The position numbers and the translations under genes are program-made. DNA of 64,000 nucleotides from Salinihabitans flavidus (GTDB lineage Bacteria > Pseudomonadota > Alphaproteobacteria > Rhodobacterales > Rhodobacteraceae). The DNA lies in the NCBI RefSeq assembly GCF_900110425.1, contig NZ_FODS01000004.1, positions 62,001 through 126,000 of the forward strand, written 5' to 3'. The notes under the pieces were generated by a model. The model did no database searches. It was given only the letters and a program-made list of their open reading frames with translations, and was not told where the DNA came from. Of this stretch, positions 28,377 to 37,349 are shown piece after piece (positions within the stretch are counted from its first letter, which is position 1; every line of letters begins with the position of its first letter).

Positions 28377-30095
28377 ATGGCGCGCCATCTCATCACCTCT
28401 GCCATTCCCTATATCAACGGGATCAAGCATCTGGGCAACCTCGTGGGCAGCCAGCTGCCCGCCGATCTATTCGCGCGCTATCAGCGCGGGCGCGGACATG
28501 AGGTGATGTTCCTCTGCGCCACAGACGAGCATGGCACCCCCGCCGAACTGGCCGCCGCCAAGGCCGGCAAGCCGGTGGCCGAATACTGCGCCGAAATGCA
28601 CGGTGTGCAGTCGGCAATCGCGGACGGTTTCGGCCTCTCCTTCGATCACTTCGGCCGCTCCTCCAGCCCGCAGAACCAGAAGCTGACGCAGCATTTCGCC
28701 GGCAAGCTCTTTGAGGCCGGGCTGATCGAGGAAGTGGTGGAAAAGCAGGTCTATTCCAAGGCCGACGGCCGTTTCCTGCCCGACCGCTACATCGAGGGGA
28801 CCTGCCCCAACTGCGGATACGAGAAGGCGCGCGGCGACCAGTGCGAGAACTGCACCAAGCAGCTCGACCCCACCGACCTGATCGACCCGCGCAGCGCGAT
28901 CTCCGGCTCCACCGACCTTGAGGTGCGCGAAACCCGTCACCTCTATCTGCGTCAGTCGCAGATGCGGGACAGGCTGGAAGCGTGGATCGACTCCAAATCC
29001 GACTGGCCGATCCTGACCACCTCCATCGCGAAGAAATGGCTGAATGACGGCGACGGCTTGCAGGATCGCGGCATCACCCGCGATCTCGACTGGGGCATTC
29101 CCGTCAAGCGCGGCGAGGAGGACTGGCCCGGCATGGAGGGCAAGGTCTTCTACGTCTGGTTCGACGCCCCCATCGAGTATATCGCCTGCGCCGCCGAATG
29201 GGCCGAGGCGCATGGCAAGCCCGCCGCCGCATGGGAACGCTGGTGGCGCACCGACAAGGGCGCGGACGACGTGCGCTACACGCAGTTCATGGGCAAGGAC
29301 AACGTGCCATTCCACACGCTCTCCTTCCCCGCGACCATCCTTGGCAGCGGCGAGCCGTGGAAGCTCGTGGATTACATCAAGTCGTTCAACTACCTCAACT
29401 ACGACGGCGGCCAGTTCTCCACCAGCCAGGGGCGCGGCGTCTTCATGGATCAGGCGCTCGACATCCTGCCCGCCGATTACTGGCGCTGGTGGCTTCTGTC
29501 GCACGCCCCCGAAAGCTCGGACGCCGAATTCACATGGGAGAACTTCCAGCAATCGGTGAACAAGGATCTGGCCGACGTTCTGGGCAACTTCGTCTCGCGC
29601 GTGACGAAATTTTGCCGCTCGCGCTTTTCCGAAGAGGTGCCCGCCGGCGGGCAAACCGGCCCGCGCGAGGCGGCGCTGATCGAGGAGCTGACAACCCGCA
29701 TCCGCGCCTATGAAACCCACATGGAGGCGATGGAGGTGCGCAAATCCGCCGCCGCGCTGCGCGCCATCTGGGTGGCGGGCAACGAGTATCTGCAAGAGGC
29801 CGCGCCCTGGGCGATCTTCAAGACGGATCCCGACACGGCGGCGGCGCAGATCCGCTTCTCGCTCAACCTGATCCGGCTCTACGCGGTGCTGTCGGCGCCC
29901 TTCATCCCCGATGCCGCCGACCGGCTTCTGACCGCGCTGAACTGCGATGACCGCGACTGGCCGGAAGACGTGCCATCCGCCCTCTCGGCGCTGGCGCCGG
30001 GACATGGCTTTACCGTGCCGGACGTGCTCTTTGCCAAGATCACCGATGAGCAGCGCGAAGACTGGCAGATCCGCTTTGCCGGTGTTCGAGGCTGA
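28377..30095 (+). CDS. metG: Methionyl-tRNA synthetase
   Basis: A 572-residue class I synthetase. The HIGH-equivalent HLGN lies at 18-21, the zinc-knuckle insertion shows [17 protein letters not shown], and the KMSKS-equivalent is the degenerate FSTSQGRG. The C-terminus is the anticodon-binding helical bundle, and there is no fused Trbp111-like tRNA-binding domain. The ATG at 28377 fits the family opening; an upstream in-frame extension to 28239 overlaps the dehydrogenase gene. It is spaced 92 bp from the preceding gene. Confidence 0.97.
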   Translation: MARHLITSAIPYINGIKHLGNLVGSQLPADLFARYQRGRGHEVMFLCATDEHGTPAELAAAKAGKPVAEYCAEMHGVQSAIADGFGLSFDHFGRSSSPQNQKLTQHFAGKLFEAGLIEEVVEKQVYSKADGRFLPDRYIEGTCPNCGYEKARGDQCENCTKQLDPTDLIDPRSAISGSTDLEVRETRHLYLRQSQMRDRLEAWIDSKSDWPILTTSIAKKWLNDGDGLQDRGITRDLDWGIPVKRGEEDWPGMEGKVFYVWFDAPIEYIACAAEWAEAHGKPAAAWERWWRTDKGADDVRYTQFMGKDNVPFHTLSFPATILGSGEPWKLVDYIKSFNYLNYDGGQFSTSQGRGVFMDQALDILPADYWRWWLLSHAPESSDAEFTWENFQQSVNKDLADVLGNFVSRVTKFCRSRFSEEVPAGGQTGPREAALIEELTTRIRAYETHMEAMEVRKSAAALRAIWVAGNEYLQEAAPWAIFKTDPDTAAAQIRFSLNLIRLYAVLSAPFIPDAADRLLTALNCDDRDWPEDVPSALSALAPGHGFTVPDVLFAKITDEQREDWQIRFAGVRG

Positions 30096-30141
30096 TCCGC
30101 CGCCGCCCCGCACGGGGCGGCCATTTGCCGGAGCGCATGAA

Positions 30142-30822
30142 ATGGGCCTGAAGGACCGCTTCAAGACATGGGAACGCAGTCTGCGCGCCTCTTATAATGT
30201 CGATCTGTCCACGCCCGAAAACCGCCGCCGCGCGGCGATTCATAACGCATGGTTCGATCACGGCATCCTGCGCGCCCTCTGGGCCAATTTTTCCGAAATC
30301 GCGCCCGGCGTCTATCGCTCCAATCACCCCACACGGCGGCGCTTTGCGAAGATGAAGGCCATGGGCATCCATACCGTGCTCAACCTGCGCGGCGTGTCGC
30401 AATCGGCCCAGCACTGGACCGAGGCGGAAATTTGCCGCGACCTTGACCTGCGGCTGATTTCCATCCCGCTCAGGGCCCGCGCCGCCGCTCCCCGCGCCGA
30501 GATCGAGACCCTGCTGAAAACCTTCCGCACCATCGACCGCCCCTTCGTCATGCATTGCAAATCAGGCGCGGACCGATCAGGCTTTGCCGCGGCCATCTGG
30601 CTCATGGTGATGGAAGGCTGCCCGGTGGAGGAGGCGCGCAAGATGCTAAGCCCGCGGTACATTCACTTCCGCTTCACGAAAAGCGGCATCCTCGATTACA
30701 TCCTCGACAGCTACGCGGCGCGCAACGCCCGCGCACCCCTGCCCTTCGCGGACTGGATCGCCACAGAATACGATCACGCCGCGCTTCAGGATCGCTTTGA
30801 CCGCAAGGTGCCCGCGTCATGA
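30142..30822 (+). CDS. Cysteine-based tyrosine/dual-specificity phosphatase
   Basis: A 226-residue protein whose VMHCKSGADRSG segment is the CX5R phosphatase loop (Cys139, Arg145). The preceding YRSNHPTRRRF and GIHTVLNLRG elements are typical of bacterial DSP/PTP-like phosphatases acting on phosphoproteins or phospholipids. The basic N-terminus (GLKDRFKTWERSLRAS) could associate with the membrane surface. The start ATG is at 30142. Its stop overlaps the ABC exporter start (ATGA), so the two are coupled and may act on the same lipid or glycan, although this is inference. Confidence 0.85.
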   Translation: MGLKDRFKTWERSLRASYNVDLSTPENRRRAAIHNAWFDHGILRALWANFSEIAPGVYRSNHPTRRRFAKMKAMGIHTVLNLRGVSQSAQHWTEAEICRDLDLRLISIPLRARAAAPRAEIETLLKTFRTIDRPFVMHCKSGADRSGFAAAIWLMVMEGCPVEEARKMLSPRYIHFRFTKSGILDYILDSYAARNARAPLPFADWIATEYDHAALQDRFDRKVPAS

Positions 30823-32714
30823 CCCAGACCTCCGCAGAGAATGACACGGCACAGGCGGCCGCCCGCGACAAGGCGCAGGCGCGCGGTCTGGTCCTCTGGC
30901 TCTGGCGCGGCTACCTGCACAAGCATGTCTGGCTTTTGCTGGTGGCGTTGGTCTTCATGGCGATCGAAGGCTCCATGCTCGGCGCGCTCAGCTACATGAT
31001 GCAACCGATGTTCGATCAGGTGTTCATGCAGGGCGACGGCTCCGCCCTCGCCTGGGTGGGAATGGCGATCTTTTCGATCTTCGCGGGCCGCGCGATTGCA
31101 AGCGTGGTGCAGAAGGTTCTGCTCACCCGGATCTCGCAACACACCGCCGCCGACGTGCGCACGACCCTGCTTGACCGCCTCATGGCGCAGGATGTGGCCT
31201 TTCACAAGACGCACCCGCCCGGATACCTGATCCAGCGCGTGCAGACCGACGTGGCCTCCATCAATCAGGTCTGGTCCGCGATCATCACCGGCGCCGGGCG
31301 CGACGCGATTTCGCTTGTCGTGCTCATGGGCGTGGCCCTCAACGTGGACTGGCGCTGGACGCTGGTGGCCTGCATCGGCCTTCCGGTTCTGGTGCTGCCC
31401 TCGCTCGTGGTGCAACGGTTCGTCCGCCGCCGGTCCCGCGAGGTGCGCGATCTCGGCGCCCGGCTCGCCACACGGCTCGACGAGGTGTTTCACGGCATCG
31501 TTCCGATCAAGCTCAACCGGCTGGAGAGCTACCAGTCGTCCCAGTTTCGCAATCTGACCAACCGTCTTGTCGGCACAGAGGTGCGCGCCGCCATCGGGGC
31601 CGCCGCCATTCCGGGCCTGATCGACATCATGGCCGGGCTGGGGTTCCTCGCTGTCCTGTTCTACGGCGGCGGAGAGATCATCGCCGGCGAAAAGACCGTG
31701 GGGCAGTTCATGGCCTTCTTTACCGCGATGATCTTTGCCTTTGAACCGCTTCGGCGGCTGGGTGCGATCAGCGGATTGTGGCAGGTGGCTGCCGCCGGAA
31801 TCGAACGCATCCGCGAGTTGATGGACGCGGAACCGACCCTCAGGGAGGCGGCCGCCCCCGTCCCGCCCCCGTCCGGCACGCCCGATGTCGCGCTCAGCGA
31901 TGTGCGTCTGTTCTATGGCGAGGCAGAGATCCTGCGCGGCGTGACCATGCGCGCCGAGGCGGGCAAGACCACCGCCATCGTCGGCGCGTCCGGCGCGGGC
32001 AAATCGACGCTCTTCAACCTGCTCACGCGGCTGGTGGATCCGCAGCACGGCCATGTCGCCGTTGGCGGGGTGGACGTGACCCGGCTGAGCGTGGCGGACC
32101 TGCGCGGGTTGTTCTCGGTCGTGTCGCAGGATGCGCTCCTGTTCGACGAAACGCTGCGCGAAAACGTCGTTCTGGGCCGCACCGACGTCAGCGACGCGCG
32201 CCTGAAAGAGGTGCTCGACGCCGCCCATGTCAGCGACTTTCTCGAAAAACTGCCGGACGGGCTCGACACAGAGGTGGGCCCGCGCGGCTCCAACCTGTCG
32301 GGGGGGCAGCGCCAGCGCGTCGTGATCGCCCGCGCGCTTCTGCGCGACACCCCCGTTCTGCTTCTGGACGAGGCGACGAGCGCGCTCGACGCGCAGTCCG
32401 AAACCGTGGTTCAGGCCGCGCTCGACCGGCTCGCCGCGGGACGCACCACGCTGGTGATCGCGCACCGCCTGTCCACCGTGCGAGAGGCCGACCGCATCGT
32501 GGTGATGGACAAGGGCCGCGTGGTGGACGAGGGCACCCATGACGAGCTGATCGCCCATGACGGGATCTATGCCGGTCTCTACCACCTGCAATTCAACACC
32601 GGCGGGCCCACCGCCGAGGACCGGCTCGCCGCGCAGACGGTCGCGGACCCGCCGCGCACCCGCCGCCGGCGCACCTTCGTCGGGCGCCTGCTGTCGCGCC
32701 TGCCCCGTCTCTGA
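30819..32714 (+). CDS. ABC exporter, MsbA-like fused permease/ATPase
   Basis: A 631-residue half-transporter. About six membrane helices fill residues 30-330, and the nucleotide-binding domain follows with Walker A IVGASGAGKSTLF, signature LSGGQRQRVVIARAL and Walker B VLLLDEATSALD. The layout matches MsbA-type lipid or glycolipid flippases and multidrug exporters. Coupling to the phosphatase gene suggests export of a lipid-linked or phosphorylated product. Its stop codon lies in the left arm of a hairpin shared with the convergent gene. The substrate is unknown. Confidence 0.88.
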   Translation: MTQTSAENDTAQAAARDKAQARGLVLWLWRGYLHKHVWLLLVALVFMAIEGSMLGALSYMMQPMFDQVFMQGDGSALAWVGMAIFSIFAGRAIASVVQKVLLTRISQHTAADVRTTLLDRLMAQDVAFHKTHPPGYLIQRVQTDVASINQVWSAIITGAGRDAISLVVLMGVALNVDWRWTLVACIGLPVLVLPSLVVQRFVRRRSREVRDLGARLATRLDEVFHGIVPIKLNRLESYQSSQFRNLTNRLVGTEVRAAIGAAAIPGLIDIMAGLGFLAVLFYGGGEIIAGEKTVGQFMAFFTAMIFAFEPLRRLGAISGLWQVAAAGIERIRELMDAEPTLREAAAPVPPPSGTPDVALSDVRLFYGEAEILRGVTMRAEAGKTTAIVGASGAGKSTLFNLLTRLVDPQHGHVAVGGVDVTRLSVADLRGLFSVVSQDALLFDETLRENVVLGRTDVSDARLKEVLDAAHVSDFLEKLPDGLDTEVGPRGSNLSGGQRQRVVIARALLRDTPVLLLDEATSALDAQSETVVQAALDRLAAGRTTLVIAHRLSTVREADRIVVMDKGRVVDEGTHDELIAHDGIYAGLYHLQFNTGGPTAEDRLAAQTVADPPRTRRRRTFVGRLLSRLPRL

Positions 32715-32728
32715 CCGCCCCCGGTCAG
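32711..32728. terminator. Hairpin spanning two convergent stop codons
   Basis: A perfect 7-bp stem CTGACCG / CGGTCAG with a CCCC loop. The left arm contains the TGA of the ABC exporter gene and the right arm contains the complement of the TGA of the glycosyltransferase gene. There is no T-run, so termination is only a possibility. Confidence 0.45.
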
Positions 32729-33405
32729 CGCCGGTAGGACGCCGCCAGCCGCTCCGGCGCGACCCCGGCGAAGTAGCGCGCCAGCGTCCACAGGTTGCGC
32801 GCCCCCCGCCGCAACCACCCCTGCTTTCGGTACTTCTCCGCGCTAGTGATCGCCACCGCATCCATCGCGCGCAGCCGCCCGCGCAGCCGCCGCGCCAACG
32901 CCACATCCTCCATCAGCGGCATATCGGGGTATCCCCCCGCAGCCTCGTAAAGGCCGCGCGCGATCAAAAGCCCCTGATCGCCGTAAGGCAGGCCGAACAC
33001 CCGCGCGCGCAGGTTGGCCCAGCCCGCGACGATCCACGCCGCAAGCCCCCCCTCATCGAACCGCAGCCGGAAATACCCCGCCGTCTCCGGGCGCGTCATC
33101 GCCGCCGCAACGGCCCCGCTCCAACCGGGCGCAAGCCGCGTGTCGGCGTGCAGGATCAAGAACCAATCGCCCCCCGCGGCCGCGCAGCCGCGGCGGATCT
33201 GCCCGCCGCGCGATGGCGGCCCGGCGCACCAGATCGCGCCCGCGCCGTCCGCGATCCGGTGCGTGGCGTCCTGCGATCCACCGTCGCTGACGATCACCTC
33301 GCGGATCAGACCGGCCTCCAGCCCCTCCATCAGCGCCGCAAGACAGCCCGCAAGCGCCGCTTCGGCCTGCAATGTGGGTATGATCACCGATACCGGCGCG
33401 CGCAT
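32725..33405 (-). CDS. Glycosyltransferase, TIGR04283-like
   Basis: A 226-residue GT2-type protein. SVIIPTLQAEAALAGCL, VSDGGSQDAT and LILHADTRLAPGW carry the nucleotide-sugar and metal-binding residues, and GLPYGDQGLLI with MEDVALARRL is the pattern of the TIGR04283 subfamily, often found with radical-SAM/selenium or arsenosugar-type genes. No such partners are seen here. The ATG at 33405 was used. It is convergent with the ABC exporter and divergent from ygfZ. The substrate is unknown. Confidence 0.82.
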   Translation of the reverse strand: MRAPVSVIIPTLQAEAALAGCLAALMEGLEAGLIREVIVSDGGSQDATHRIADGAGAIWCAGPPSRGGQIRRGCAAAGGDWFLILHADTRLAPGWSGAVAAAMTRPETAGYFRLRFDEGGLAAWIVAGWANLRARVFGLPYGDQGLLIARGLYEAAGGYPDMPLMEDVALARRLRGRLRAMDAVAITSAEKYRKQGWLRRGARNLWTLARYFAGVAPERLAASYRR

Positions 33406-33479
33406 CGCGTTTCCCTGGCCCCCTGTTGCACCCTGCCGTTCTGCCTATATGACTGGTAAGGACAGGAACAGGATTCAAA

Positions 33480-34241
33480 ATGACCGACACGCGCGTGATC
33501 TTCAAAATCTCCGGCCCCGAGGCAGAGAGCTTTCTTCAGGGGCTCGTCACCAACGACCTGTCGCGTCTGCAGGGCGGCGCGATCTACGCCGCCCTTCTCA
33601 CGCCGCAGGGCAAATATATCGCCGATTTCTTTCTGGCCCCGCTGGACGATGGCATCGGCCTCGATGTCGCCGGGGAACTGGCCGACACGCTGGAGACGCG
33701 GCTTTCCATGTACAAGCTGCGCGCGAAGGTCTCCATCGAACGCACCGGCCTGCATGTGCATCGCGGCACGGGCGAGCCGCCCGAGGATGGCTTCACCGAT
33801 CCGCGCCACCCCGATCTTGGCTGGCGGGCGTGGCGCGACACCCGGCAGGAAAAGGACGCCGCCGACTGGGAGGCGCTTCGCGTGGCGCTCGGTGTGCCGC
33901 AATCTGGCGTGGAACTCACCCCCGACAGCTTCATCCTTGAAACCGGGTTCGACCGGCTGAACGGCGTCGATTTCAAGAAGGGCTGCTTTGTCGGGCAGGA
34001 GGTGACGGCCCGCATGAAGCACAAGACGGAACTGCGCAAGGGCCTCACCACCGTCGAGATCGAAGGCGCCGCCCCGGTCGGCACCGCCATCACCACCGAA
34101 GACGGCAAACCGGCCGGAACGCTCTACACGCAATCGGGGGGAAAGGCGTTGGCCTACCTGCGCTTCGACCGCGCGAAAGGGCCGCTTTCAGCCGGAGAGG
34201 CCACCGTGCGCTGGACCCCGCAGGAGGCCTGCACGACATGA
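33480..34241 (+). CDS. ygfZ: YgfZ/GcvT-like folate-binding protein
   Basis: A 253-residue protein of the YgfZ family, which helps iron-sulphur cluster assembly or repair with tetrahydrofolate. The signature KKGCFVGQE (166-174), with its conserved cysteine 169, is intact, and the N-terminal GLVTNDLSRL and TPQGKYIADF match the folate-binding fold shared with GcvT. AGGA precedes the ATG at 33480. Iron-sulphur enzymes such as MiaB in this window are the sort of client known for this family. A short hairpin with a T7 run follows the gene. Confidence 0.93.
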   Translation: MTDTRVIFKISGPEAESFLQGLVTNDLSRLQGGAIYAALLTPQGKYIADFFLAPLDDGIGLDVAGELADTLETRLSMYKLRAKVSIERTGLHVHRGTGEPPEDGFTDPRHPDLGWRAWRDTRQEKDAADWEALRVALGVPQSGVELTPDSFILETGFDRLNGVDFKKGCFVGQEVTARMKHKTELRKGLTTVEIEGAAPVGTAITTEDGKPAGTLYTQSGGKALAYLRFDRAKGPLSAGEATVRWTPQEACTT

Positions 34242-34259
34242 CGTCGCGTCACTTTTTTT
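34239..34259 (+). terminator. Intrinsic terminator of ygfZ
   Basis: TGACG / CGTCA (5-bp stem, 3-nt loop) begins at the ygfZ stop codon itself and is followed by C and seven T. The stem is short, so efficiency may be modest. Confidence 0.55.
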
Positions 34260-34271
34260 GACCGTCTGGAC

Positions 34272-34303
34272 AAAAAAGGCGCGGCACCATCTCACGCCGC
34301 GCC
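34272..34303 (-). terminator. Intrinsic terminator of efp
   Basis: On the minus strand a perfect 8-bp stem GGCGCGGC / GCCGCGCC with a 10-nt loop is followed at once by TTTTTTG, about 35 nt after the efp stop. It faces the ygfZ terminator, so the convergent pair is insulated on both strands. Confidence 0.92.
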
Positions 34304-34338
34304 GTTGAGATCGGCAAACCTCCGCCGATCCCCGGCGC

Positions 34339-34902
34339 TCAGGCCCGCTCGGAGTATTCGAGCGTTTCGGTGTTCACCACGATGTCCTCGTCCTGCCCCA
34401 CGAAGGGCGGCACCATCACCTTCACCCCGTTGTCGAGGATCGCGGGCTTGAAGCTGTTGGCGGCGGTCTGGCCCTTCACCACTGGCTCTGTCTCGGCGAC
34501 CTTGCACACCACTTTCTGCGGCAGCGTCGCGTTGAGCGCCTCGTCCTCGTGGAACTCCACCTGAATCGTCATGCCATCCTGAAGGAACGGACGCCGCTCA
34601 CCCAGAATTTCTGCTGGCAATTCAATCTGTTCGTAGGTTTCTGTATCCATGAAGACCAGCATTCCGTCGGTCTCGTAAAGGAACTGCTGATCTTTCTGCT
34701 CAAGGCGCACCCGCTCCACCTTGTCGGCGCTGCGGAACCGCTCGTTGAGCTTCGATCCGTTGCGCAGGTTGCGCATCTCCACCTGCGCGAAGGCACCGCC
34801 CTTGCCCGGCTTCACATGGTCCGCCTTCACAGCGACCCACAGGCCGCCGTTATGCTCCAGCACATTCCCGGGGCGAATCTCGTTTCCGTTGATTTTGGAC
34901 AT
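34339..34902 (-). CDS. efp: Elongation factor P
   Basis: EF-P relieves ribosome stalling at proline stretches. The 187-residue protein has the three-domain length and the loop KPGKGGA (31-37) with Lys34, the position that receives beta-lysine in the EpmA pathway; an arginine as in EarP-type EF-P is absent. The C-terminal [23 protein letters not shown] is a family signature. The ATG at 34902 is fixed by the conserved N-terminus; the long upstream frame is spurious. A promoter-like pair lies 40-70 bp upstream and an intrinsic terminator downstream, so it is probably monocistronic. Confidence 0.97.
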   Translation of the reverse strand: MSKINGNEIRPGNVLEHNGGLWVAVKADHVKPGKGGAFAQVEMRNLRNGSKLNERFRSADKVERVRLEQKDQQFLYETDGMLVFMDTETYEQIELPAEILGERRPFLQDGMTIQVEFHEDEALNATLPQKVVCKVAETEPVVKGQTAANSFKPAILDNGVKVMVPPFVGQDEDIVVNTETLEYSERA

Positions 34903-34944
34903 GGGGCGACACCGTGGCAAAAGGTTGATCAGGTTGTGCGCGCA

Positions 34945-34973
34945 CCTATATATCGCTGAGTAAGTGGTGACAA
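34945..34973 (-). promoter_or_regulatory. Candidate housekeeping promoter of efp
   Basis: On the minus strand TTGTCA and TATAGG are separated by 17 bp, close to the -35/-10 consensus of the vegetative sigma factor, and lie 43-71 bp before the efp ATG. Confidence 0.5.
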
Positions 34974-35016
34974 GACGGCCTATTTCGTGCTGCCAACGCA
35001 GAAAGATATGCTCAAA

Positions 35017-35035
35017 TTGCATGGATGCTATGCAA
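35017..35035. promoter_or_regulatory. Inverted repeat, candidate operator
   Basis: TTGCAT and ATGCAA form a perfect 6-bp inverted repeat with a 7-bp centre, in the 217-bp gap between efp and the divergent small gene, about 85 bp upstream of the latter's start. A further ATGC half-like element lies just upstream. The regulator is unknown. Confidence 0.35.
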
Positions 35036-35119
35036 AAATACGCTATCCGAATCGGCAAAGTTTCGTCATAAGGGGCGTCACGCCGAAAAACGCAAGAGCA
35101 ATAATACAAGGACGACGAG

Positions 35120-35440
35120 ATGCGAGATTTCGTTGATGGAACGGCATTCAACAATGAACAGGGCAACCGGGCGCGCAAGCTGTTTGCGGCCGTGGTTCTG
35201 GCAGCGTTGGATGATGCCATTGCAGATGACAAGAAATACGGCAATGGCCCCGAGCAGATCGCCCGCTGGGCCCGCTCTCGCGACGGGCGCGAAGTTCTGA
35301 GCTGTGCCGGCATCGACCCCAACGAGCGTGTGGTCACGGGCTTGATGGAGTTCGTGGGCAAGGGTGTGCGCACATCCGTCGCGCTGTCGCGCGAAGAGAG
35401 TGAGCGCCGCCACGCCGCTGAACGGGCCGAAGCCGCCTGA
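35120..35440 (+). CDS. Small conserved protein, DUF6280-like
   Basis: A 106-residue soluble protein with no signal peptide or cysteine-rich motif; a single cysteine lies in [12 protein letters not shown]. The middle [23 protein letters not shown] is distinctive and, from memory, corresponds to a small alphaproteobacterial family called DUF6280; the name is uncertain. AAGGA lies seven bases before the ATG at 35120. A clear intrinsic terminator follows, so it is likely a single-gene transcript with its own control, perhaps through the inverted repeat upstream. Function unknown. Confidence 0.75.
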   Translation: MRDFVDGTAFNNEQGNRARKLFAAVVLAALDDAIADDKKYGNGPEQIARWARSRDGREVLSCAGIDPNERVVTGLMEFVGKGVRTSVALSREESERRHAAERAEAA

Positions 35441-35463
35441 TCCCGAGTCTCACATCCGAAAAC

Positions 35464-35489
35464 GGCGCGCCCTTTTCGGCGCGCCTTTT
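35464..35489 (+). terminator. Intrinsic terminator after the small conserved gene
   Basis: Two GGCGCGCC 8-mers (35464-35471 and 35478-35485), each self-complementary, form an 8-bp stem around CTTTTC and are followed by TTTTCTTTT. It sits 24 bp after the stop codon and 19 bp before the EamA gene start. Confidence 0.88.
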
Positions 35490-35507
35490 CTTTTGCGGGG
35501 ACGGGTG

Positions 35508-36386
35508 ATGGACAACCTGCGCGGCAGCCTCTGGATGATCCTTGCCATGGCCGCGTTCGCGGTTGAGGATACATTCATCAAGACCGCCGCCATCGCCCTG
35601 CCCGTGGGCGAGATCATCGCGCTTTTCGGTCTGGGCGGCACCGCGATCTTTCTGGGCCTGACATGGGCGCGCGGCGAACGCGCGCTTGTCCCCGAAGCCG
35701 CCCGCCCGGTCATGCTTTTGCGCATCGGGTTCGAGATTGGCGGGCGTGTCTTTTTCACCCTGTCGCTGGCTTTCACCACGCTGTCGGCCACCTCTGCCAT
35801 TCTTCAGGCCGCGCCGCTGGTGGTGACGCTAGGCGCGGCGCTGGTCTTTGGCGAGCGTGTGGGCTGGCGGCGCTGGTCGGCCATCGCCATCGGCTTTGCC
35901 GGGGTGCTGTTGATCCTGCGTCCCCTGCCGCAGAGCTTCGATCCCGCCTCGCTTCTGGCGGTCGCGGCGCTTCTGGGATTTGCCGGACGCGATCTGATGA
36001 CCCGCGCGGCTCCGCCCATCCTGTCGCGGATGCAGCTTGGCGTCTGGGGGTTCGCGGTGCTGATCCCCACAGGCGCGGCCATGGTGGCCGTGACCGGCGG
36101 CGCGCGCCTGCCGCAGGGGTCCGAGGCGCTCGCCCTCTGCGGCGCCATCGGGTTCGGCGTGCTGGCCTACTATGCGCTGACCGCCGCCATGCGCATGGGC
36201 GAGGTCGCGGTGGTCACCCCTTTTCGCTACACCCGCCTGCTCTTCGCGCTGATCCTCGGCGCGTGGCTCTTCGGTGAACGCCCCGACTTGCTCACGCTGG
36301 CCGGCGCGGCGGTGATCGTGGGCAGCGGGCTTTATACCCTCCTGCGCCAGCGCCGCGTCCCGCCGCCGCCCGCCGCCGCGCGCTGA
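35508..36386 (+). CDS. EamA/DMT-superfamily transporter
   Basis: A 292-residue membrane protein with about ten hydrophobic helices in two EamA repeats, the second starting near [47 protein letters not shown]-type motifs and ATRY-like [14 protein letters not shown] are typical of RhaT/EamA exporters of amino acids, nucleobases or metabolites. The ATG at 35508 follows directly on the upstream terminator, and the first helix begins about seven residues in. Substrate unknown. Confidence 0.87.
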   Translation: MDNLRGSLWMILAMAAFAVEDTFIKTAAIALPVGEIIALFGLGGTAIFLGLTWARGERALVPEAARPVMLLRIGFEIGGRVFFTLSLAFTTLSATSAILQAAPLVVTLGAALVFGERVGWRRWSAIAIGFAGVLLILRPLPQSFDPASLLAVAALLGFAGRDLMTRAAPPILSRMQLGVWGFAVLIPTGAAMVAVTGGARLPQGSEALALCGAIGFGVLAYYALTAAMRMGEVAVVTPFRYTRLLFALILGAWLFGERPDLLTLAGAAVIVGSGLYTLLRQRRVPPPPAAAR

Positions 36387-36490
36387 ACCCTCTGCACATC
36401 GCCCGCGATCGCGCAACGCCCGCACCCCGGTCCGCACGGGCAACGCGCGCCATGTTCATCATGGCCCAAAAGGCTGAACAAGCGACGGCG

Positions 36491-36573
36491 GCACCGACGC
36501 AATACCGACGTTTTACCGACGTGATACCGAAGCGGCATTTTTCGCGATTCCAACGGGTTAATCCTGATTCGCC
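36491..36573 (+). repeat. 83-bp dispersed element, copy A
   Basis: This copy lies between the EamA gene and pcs, ending 55 bp before the pcs start. It contains four 11-bp units built on (T/C)ACCGA(C/A)G (36492-36534) and ends in TTAATCCTGATTCGCC. Copy B at 59118-59200 has the same length and orientation, no gaps, and 70 of 83 identical positions by my count (39 of the first 41). Confidence 0.8.
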
Positions 36574-36628
36574 AAAACAGCCCGATACCGCCGTTGCAAG
36601 GGTCGGAAATTTGCGGCATGACAACCTC

Positions 36629-37324
36629 ATGACACCACATGCCCGCGCCCTTCTCGTCCACCTGCTCACCGCCACGGGTGCCGTTTTCGCGATGCTCGCG
36701 CTCCTCGCCGCCGCGCAGGAGAAATGGAGCCTGATGTATCTCTGGCTCGTGGTCGCCTTCGCCGTCGATGGCGTCGATGGCCCTCTGGCGCGCAAATACC
36801 ATGTGAAACACAACGCCCCACGCTTCGACGGGGAGTTGCTCGACCTGATCATCGACTACCTCACCTATGTCTTCATCCCGGCCTTCGCCCTGTTTCAGTC
36901 GGGCTTGATGTCAGGCTGGACAGGTTGGGTCACGCTGATCGTCATCACCTTTGCATCGGCGATGTATTTCGCCGATACGAAGATGAAAACAAACGATAAT
37001 TCGTTTCAGGGTTTTCCCGGCTGCTGGAACATGCTGGTGATCGTGATGTTCGCGGTGGAGCCTGATTTCTGGATCATTCTCGGCATCGTCACCGTGCTGG
37101 CGGTGACCATGTTCCTGCCGCTGAAGTTCATTCACCCGGTGCGCACGAAACGCTGGCGCGTGGTGTCCCTGCCCGTGGCGCTGGCCTGGACCTTCTTTGC
37201 CGGCTGGGCCGCATGGGTGGATTTCCACCCCGAAAGCTGGGCCACCTGGGGGCTTGTCCTGAGTTCGATCTACCTGATACTCGCAGGGATTGCCCAGCAG
37301 ATCATCCCTGAGAAATCCCTATAA
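36629..37324 (+). CDS. pcs: Phosphatidylcholine synthase
   Basis: Pcs condenses CDP-diacylglycerol with choline to give phosphatidylcholine in the inner membrane. The 231-residue polytopic protein carries the Pcs-specific CDP-alcohol motif DG-x2-AR-x12-G-x3-D-x3-D exactly, at residues 50-76 (D50, G51, A54, R55, G68, D72, D76), spaced wider than in ordinary CDP-alcohol phosphatidyltransferases. The ATG at 36629 was chosen; a longer frame from 36452 reads through the 83-bp repeat. The gene implies use of exogenous choline. Confidence 0.94.
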   Translation: MTPHARALLVHLLTATGAVFAMLALLAAAQEKWSLMYLWLVVAFAVDGVDGPLARKYHVKHNAPRFDGELLDLIIDYLTYVFIPAFALFQSGLMSGWTGWVTLIVITFASAMYFADTKMKTNDNSFQGFPGCWNMLVIVMFAVEPDFWIILGIVTVLAVTMFLPLKFIHPVRTKRWRVVSLPVALAWTFFAGWAAWVDFHPESWATWGLVLSSIYLILAGIAQQIIPEKSL

Positions 37325-37349
37325 GATCAAAGCCTTCATTGGGAAAGAT

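Noticed and set aside
30786-32906. 706-residue minus-strand frame opposite the ABC exporter
   Set aside because: The exporter frame carries Walker A, signature and Walker B motifs; the antisense frame is compositionally odd.
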